Assembly (NCBI GenBank): GCA_025084515.1
Contig: JAJAGP010000046.1
Location: 864,789 to 928,788, forward strand
From: Ancistrus triradiatus
Taxonomy: Eukaryota > Chordata > Actinopteri > Siluriformes > Loricariidae
Length of the DNA stretch: 64,000 bases
Direction of reading: 5' to 3'
This document shows, one piece after another, positions 58,434 through 64,000 of this stretch; the stretch's first letter is position 1, and each line of letters starts with the position of its first letter. A program made the position numbers and the translations under genes. The notes under the pieces were generated by a model, which ran no database searches, was not told the DNA's origin, and was given only the letters and a program-made list of their open reading frames with translations.

Positions 58434-59138
58434 ATGTGGAGCTTGGCGACGGCCGTCCTGCAGGTCCTCCTCAAATCCCTGAGGCACGCTGCGGGTAAAG
58501 GGCAGATCCAGCTGAACCGCTGGTTGCAGCGTCCGCCAGACCCCGCAGACTGCGACAAGATTGACTTGTTGATCTGCGGCGCGTTCGACGAGCGGCACGG
58601 CGCTTCCAGGCCTGACATGGACCCGACGGGGGCTGGCGAGCCGGCGGCGGGCACCTTCGGCGCAGACTTGAGGAACCCGTGCTGCGTCACGACGTGTTGC
58701 TTTAAAGCGGCACTGCTGGTGTGCCTCCTGACGGCCGTGTGCTTCTCGACGGTCTCGCTGGTGCGCCAGTACCTGAAGGACGCCCTGCTCTGGCTGGAGA
58801 GCCTGGACGGCCTGATGGGCGCCATGCTGTTCATCGTGGGCCTGATCACCGTGTCTTTCCCGTGCGGTTGGGGATACATGGTGCTGAACGTGGCTGCTGG
58901 GTACCTGTACGGCCTGGTGCCGGGCGTGGGCCTCGTCATGGTGGGCGTGCTGATCGGGACCATGGTGGCTCACGTGGCCTGCAAGCGTCTGCTTTCAGGA
59001 TGGGTCCTGAGCCGAGTCGGAACCAGCGAGCAGCTCAGCGCCGTCATACGAGTGGTGGAGGGCGGCAGCGGGCTCAAGGTGGTGGCGCTGGCACGACTCA
59101 CGCCCATTCCCTTCGGACTCCAGAACGCTGTATTCTCG
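58434..59138 (+). CDS. tmem64: Transmembrane protein 64, first coding exon (partial gene)
   Basis: ATG at 58434, 235 codons, donor TCG/GTGAGA in phase 0 at 59139. It is the N-terminal 60% of TMEM64 (human about 380 residues): variable cytosolic N-terminus, a membrane helix (about 91-112), then the VTT / SNARE-associated-Golgi domain with FIVGLITVSFPCGWGY, MVLNVAAGYLYGLVPG and LARLTPIPFGLQNAVFS. TMEM64 is an ER-associated membrane protein tied to SERCA2 calcium signalling and Wnt/beta-catenin control in mammals. The next exons were not found before 64000, so they lie outside. The start is the first ATG of the open frame; the residues before about 85 are poorly conserved in the family. Confidence 0.92.
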
Positions 59139-61892
59139 GTGAGAGGATCAAGTTTTTATCTTTATTAGTAGAAGTTTATGTACATGAATAAAAGAGATGG
59201 GGTGTGGTCTAGAATTCAGTGGGCTCAGGTCTGGTGCCGAACCTTTCAGGGTTTGCCGTGTGACATCTGACCTGGGTGGAGGCACCACTGGGACTCGAAC
59301 CCTGGTCTCTGCCACAGTGGGCTCGCAAATTATGTTTTCTTATTTATTATTGTTATTATATACTGTTATTATTCTATATTAAGCGCTCATGTGGTGTAGC
59401 CCATCATCGCTGGGACCCCTGGTTCGAGTCCCTTTAGGGTCAAGTGTCTTGTATGATCATTCCTGTCCCCCTGCAACAGCGACCCCTACCTAGTACCTTG
59501 TGTATTACGTATGCCTGTGCCTTGTGTTCTCTGGTAAGTTAGTAGTTTTAAATGCATGATCTATGATTGCGCCCTCTGGTGTTCAAGATTCATATAACTG
59601 GAAAGCTCCGATTTGACATGCCTGGGGTTTCTACTTTCCAGCCAGCCAATGATCTTGCAGAAAGATGGGACGTTAGCTTGAAATTGTAATAACTACATAA
59701 TAAAATTCTTAATTTCCCCAAGCATGTGCTGCGTTTGAGTTTCCTCAAAAAGATGCTGAGCTTAATTCCAGGGTTGCCAGATCCCGCTAGAGAAATAAGC
59801 AGCCAGATCTATGGAAACAAGCCACAAAATTTTGAAAAGTTTAAAAACCACTTTTCCCCATTAACTAAATTCACATCCGTTCTTCGTTTCATACTTCCCT
59901 GCGTAGAATATTCTTACTAAAGGTCCCAATACTTATGGAGCGTCTGCAGATGATACTGCTGGACTTTTTTTTTAGCAGTTCACCGATTCAGACGTGTTTA
60001 TCATGGAGGAGAAGTTTAACCGGAGTTAAGCCCTGATGGTCTTTAAGAGATTCCGGTAGTTTGATCCGTGTCGTTTAATATGTCTCTCGTTGAAGGGTTG
60101 ACGCTCGTAGCAGTTTTGGCTCCATTATTAATTTTTGATTGACACACGAGACCCTGTTTAGGCTCAGCAAGGTCAGAAAAGTGCTGATGTCACGCCCTGT
60201 CAGCTGGTGAATACGAAAGGTGATAGCAAAGGGACGTTGTGTACGAGAACGCTGCCTTTTTTATGTTTAAAGCATTTCTCAGACACCCTTCTTTCATTAG
60301 TGATGTGCACAAATAGCTTAGGGTTTGGTGTAGGAAAGCAAGGAGAAATGAGCTGCATAAAGTGGCGGCTTCATTATTATTAAATGCACTCACAGACACT
60401 TTATTAGGCCCTACTGCCTTCAGGACTGCTTTAATTCTTCGTGGCATTGATTGAACAAGGTGCTGGAAACATTCCTCAGAGATTTTCTTGCAAATGAGCT
60501 GGAGATTTGAGATCCACTCGATTTTGGAACATGACTGTGAGGTCGACTTGTGACGTTAGACCACTTTTGGCGGTCCAGTGCCTTTTCAAGGTGACTGATG
60601 GAGTTGAGGTCAAGAATCCAGAAATGTAGAGCGCAGTAATTAGAAGGGGTGTCCACAAACTTTTGCCACAGAGTGTTTTGGGGTTTTACAAATGCCCACG
60701 GTTACAATAAATACTAGACGAACTACTCAAACAGAGCCGATGCCAGGTTTCGTAGGTGACGCAACCCATCGTGCCGACCGAAATAGTTTTGTTCCTGAAG
60801 CTGTGGTTTCCTTCCGCATTCTTTTCCTGGTAGTTTGACATTTCTTGTGCGTTATTTTTCACAGTAATAAATAGTTTCACCATTGATCACCACCAGAACT
60901 GACTCTATGGGTTATTAACACCGCCGTGACTCTATCGTAGGCTAGGTCAAAATCCCGCCGCTTTCCTTCTCCGTCACTCTTGGCTTGCTGAAGCCGGACA
61001 GAGGTGCAGCGAGAGGCGGCGACTTTCACGTCTGCAGGGCTATAAATACAGGCCTCGAGCTCGCAGGCTTATTATTCACCGGCTGTGGCTGTGGGATGTA
61101 TGTAATATAGGTTCTCCAGCAGTGATGTAAGCGTTTCAGTCGAAGCAGGACAGGAAAAGTCATGACCTTTCAGTCTGATACAGGCAAGATTGAACAGGCC
61201 TCTGTGGAAGCCATTTTGTGTGGCAGCCTAACGTAAAACTGGTTACTAAGCAAGGGTACAGTTATTTTAACTCTTATTTCTATACGTGATTAGGGAGTTT
61301 TTATCCTTCCATATTGTCAAAATGTTTAATATAGATTAATCTGTTTAAAATAAAATGGAAAAGTTTTTTTTTTCTACCCAAGACCCTATAAAATTGGTTT
61401 TATTTAAAATAACTATAGTAAAATTTGTTTTTCATGTAAATATTTTGTATTTTTGATGCTATTTTATGTCTTTGTCCACCACAACACTGAAAAGGTAAGA
61501 ACAATTATTAAAAATGTAACTGTTTTTATAATAATAATAATAATAATTTGATGTTATGGAAGGTAAAAGGTAAAAAAAAAAACAGTCACATGAACATGTC
61601 AACAAAAAAACAAAAATGGAAAATGTACATTTTCTAAAACTTTCTGATGTTATGGAAGGTAAAATGTAAAAAAAAAAAAAATCAAAATACATATTAATAT
61701 AAAATAAAAAAAATTCCAGAAATCGAAACCCCCCCCCCAAGTTATGTTTGAATTTATTTACAGCTTTGGAGTTGTTTTTTTTTTTTTTTTTTTTTGTCAA
61801 ATTATTAAATAATAATAAATGTACAAACAGGTATAAGTAAATATAACAACAGTAATACATTTTATGACATTTATACTGACTCACTTTATTTA

Positions 61893-62765
61893 TACACAGT
61901 GGGGCCAAAAAGTATTTAGACAGCCACTGACTGTGCAAGTTCTCCCACTCAGGAAGATGAGAGAGGTCTGTAATTTTCATCATAGCTACACTTCAACTAT
62001 GAGAGACAAAATGAGAAAAAAAATCCAGGAAATCACATTGTAGGATTTTGTAGGAAGAAATTGTAAGACACTCAAGACCACTAATAATCTCCCTCGATCT
62101 GGGGCTGCACACAAGAGCTCATCCCGTGGGGTCAAAATGATCATGAGAACGGTGAGCAAAAATCCCAGAACTACACAGAGGGACCTGATGAATGACCTGC
62201 AGAGAGCTGGGACCAAAGTAACAAAGGCTACCATCAGTAACACACTACGCCGAGAGGGACTCAGATCCTGCAGTGCCAGGCGTGCCCCCCTGCTTAAGCC
62301 AGTACATGTACAGGCCCGTCTGAAGTTTGGCAGAGAGCATATGGATGATCCAGAAGAGGATTGGGAGAATATCATGTGGTCAGATGAAACCAAAATAGTG
62401 CACCAAAACATCACTGCTCTAGGGGAGATCTGCATGGAGGAATGGGCCAAAATACCAGCACCAGTGTGTGCCAACCTGGTGAAGACTTACAGGAAACGTT
62501 TGACCTCTGTCATTGCCAACAAAGGTTATGTTACAAAGTATTGAGTTGAATTTTTGTTACTGACCAAATACTTATTTTACACCATGATTTACAATTAAAT
62601 TATTTAAAAATCCTACAATGTGATTTCCTGGATTATTTTTTTCCTCATTTTGTCTCTCATAGCTGAAAGAGGTCTGTAATTTTCATCATAGGTACACTTC
62701 ATCGTTCTAAGTAGGAGAACTTGCACAATCAGTGGCTGACTAAATACTTTGTTGCCCCACTGTAT
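61893..62765 (+). mobile_element. Tc1-like element with internal deletion, 873 bp
   Basis: Ends of about 150 bp are inverted repeats (CAGTGGGGCCAAAAAGTATT on the left; AATACTTTGTTGCCCCACTG on the right), flanked by TA. The single open frame 62137-62544 keeps the transposase start of the DDE region (IMWSDETKI) and then jumps to the C-terminal tail. Confidence 0.9.
62137..62544 (+). pseudogene. Internally deleted Tc1-like transposase
   Basis: Encodes RTVSKNPRTTQRDLMNDLQR, ATISNTLRREGLRSCSARRA, the first catalytic aspartate motif WSDETKI, then directly VHQNITALGEICMEEWAKIP and VIANKGYVTKY. The segment carrying the second and third catalytic residues is missing in frame, so it cannot be active. 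Confidence 0.85.
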
Positions 62766-63739
62766 TGGCAATAAAGACTTACTTGTGTAATGATTGCTTT
62801 AGTTTGGTTTAATTATTACTTCGTGTAAGTGACGTTATTCTGAACGAAGGATCTGTGAGTATAAATGATGCTGAATCAAATACAGATCAAGGTGTTTAAG
62901 AAGCTCTGCCAGTCTCTTCTCTGCTCTATCAGTGGAGTCTAAAACCACAACCTGAGAAACTGGTTAGACGGCTGTGCTGGTTAATGATCATCCCATGGTT
63001 ACACACTGGTTGGTTCATGAGGAACAGGTTTTGTTGTTCTGCAGCAGAAACCAGACTCCAGATTCTTTATTCATACCGCCGGCTGTGATGTATGCTGTTG
63101 ATATGTACCAAAGGCGTTCGATTCCACCTTACAAAAGCTGTTTGAGTTTAAATTCTGCACTAGATGGAGAAGTTGGAAATGATCTCATCTTAAAATGAGA
63201 TAACGAGTTCCTGGAAAAAGTCAGCGATATTTTTGGTTGTTTTTGATTTATAAAATGTTTACCAGGCAAAGTATCTGGTATGTTTTTATTTGCACAACCT
63301 CTCCTGCATGACCTTCTTTCACCCAAACACAATCAGCACTGACCTGAAAACACACACCCAAAGAAAATCAAAAAGGATTTTAATGACTTCACCTAAAACC
63401 CAAATACTCATCATAATGTTTTTTCTAAGTGCTTAAAAATGTACCAGACAATTATACAAACAAGCCAATTATGGATAAAGAACACTATAAATAATCATTC
63501 ACAAGTTCATGTGTCCTAACTCTTTTGTTTTTCTGCTTTATGGTTTTTTTCTTCCAATGTGGACATGTTAAGTTGCCTGATCTCTCTAAATCCCCCGCTT
63601 TACGCACGAGCCTTCCATTAACGCTGACTTTTTAAAGCCAGAGTAAATCTGATTGGAGAATCGGCCGGGATTGGAAATCTCTGCTCTTTGCTTCCATCCC
63701 TTTAGCCGGGTGTGTTCATACGATGCCAGGCCGGCGGTA

Positions 63740-63985
63740 GGGACGGGTTCGATCCGATCCTATATCGGGTATCCGGTATAATAGAGTTTCGATTTAACTT
63801 ATCGATTTCTACGAATGCGTTTTATGCTTTAAAAACACGATTAGTGCAAAAATATGTAAAGTTATTTACTTTTGAAGCTGAGAGTCTTTATACCAAACAT
63901 TTGGCACATTTTTTTTTTCACCATTTTGGAACCGGAATCGATAAGAATAATCAGAATCGATAAAAAGCAAACAATACCCAACCAT
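63740..63985 (+). repeat. Dispersed repeat with CAATACCCAACC end
   Basis: CGTTTTATGCTTTAAAAACA and TCGATAAAAAGCAAACAATACC...CAACC resemble the ends of the 22187-22652 / 24844-25650 family. Confidence 0.5.
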
Positions 63986-64000
63986 GCCCAGTACCAGCAA

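Larger units (their letters stand above)
59139..64000 (+). other. tmem64 intron 1 (to window end)
   Basis: No coding exon was recognised. It contains SINE/tRNA-like fragments at 59216-59460 (with GGTTCGAGTCCC near 59422), A- and T-runs (61650-61800), a deleted Tc1-like element (61893-62765) and a repeat at 63740-63985. Confidence 0.6.

Noticed and set aside
58359..58973. Minus-strand open frames of 180-204 codons
   Set aside because: Antisense to the GC-rich tmem64 exon; histidine/glutamine/arginine-biased shadow protein.
61459..61983. 174-codon minus-strand open frame
   Set aside because: Driven by A/T homopolymers (lysine and phenylalanine runs).
1..64000. CRISPR arrays, bacterial operons, rRNA or phage elements
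   Set aside because: The window is vertebrate nuclear DNA with spliced genes; the tandem repeats are coding arrays, microsatellites or minisatellites without regular spacers.

Overview
This is a vertebrate, almost certainly teleost, nuclear DNA window. The evidence is GT-AG introns, three recognisable vertebrate genes, abundant Tc1-like and miniature DNA transposons, fish-type SINE fragments and long simple repeats. The transposon mix would suit a catfish or another otophysan fish, but that is an inference.

Layout. (1) Positions 1-18277, minus strand: the 5' part of one very large gene that I do not recognise. Coding exon 1 (18256-18277) supplies ATG plus 7 codons. Exon 2 (16268-16516) encodes a CARD-type death-fold domain. 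Exon 3 (9855-14113) encodes about 1,420 residues of coiled coil made of two tandem 682-codon repeats. Exon 4 (9769 down past position 1) is an open frame of at least 3,256 codons holding a 12-13 copy tandem array of coiled-coil repeats. All splice phases agree. At least 4,766 residues are encoded in the window and the 3' end lies outside it. (2) Positions 18278-20485: region between divergent gene starts. (3) Positions 20486-34440, plus strand: complete pip4p2 (tmem55a), seven coding exons, 257 residues. Its introns carry inverted transposon copies, an ATCC-type minisatellite, SINE fragments and a degenerate tandem repeat. (4) Positions 36781-55188, minus strand: complete necab1, thirteen coding exons, 349 residues. 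Its introns hold miniature Tc1-type elements, a 41-bp purine-rich satellite, an AAT microsatellite and Tc1 remnants. (5) Positions 58434-59138, plus strand: first coding exon of tmem64. The remaining exons lie beyond the window, and positions 59139-64000 are its first intron, with a deleted Tc1-like element.

The order and orientation tmem64 / necab1 / pip4p2 match the human 8q21.3 block. In human the next gene is OTUD6B; here the giant CARD/coiled-coil gene occupies that side. The three conserved genes do not form an operon or a known single pathway: a lysosomal/endosomal phosphoinositide phosphatase, a neuronal EF-hand protein and an SNARE-associated-Golgi-type membrane protein.

The most notable content is the giant gene. 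It has an N-terminal CARD, a rod probably several thousand residues long, TQT/VQT motifs resembling dynein light chain LC8 binding sites at the ends and middle of the first rod, and an array in exon 4 that still shows a 2334-bp higher-order duplication with every repeat spacing divisible by three.
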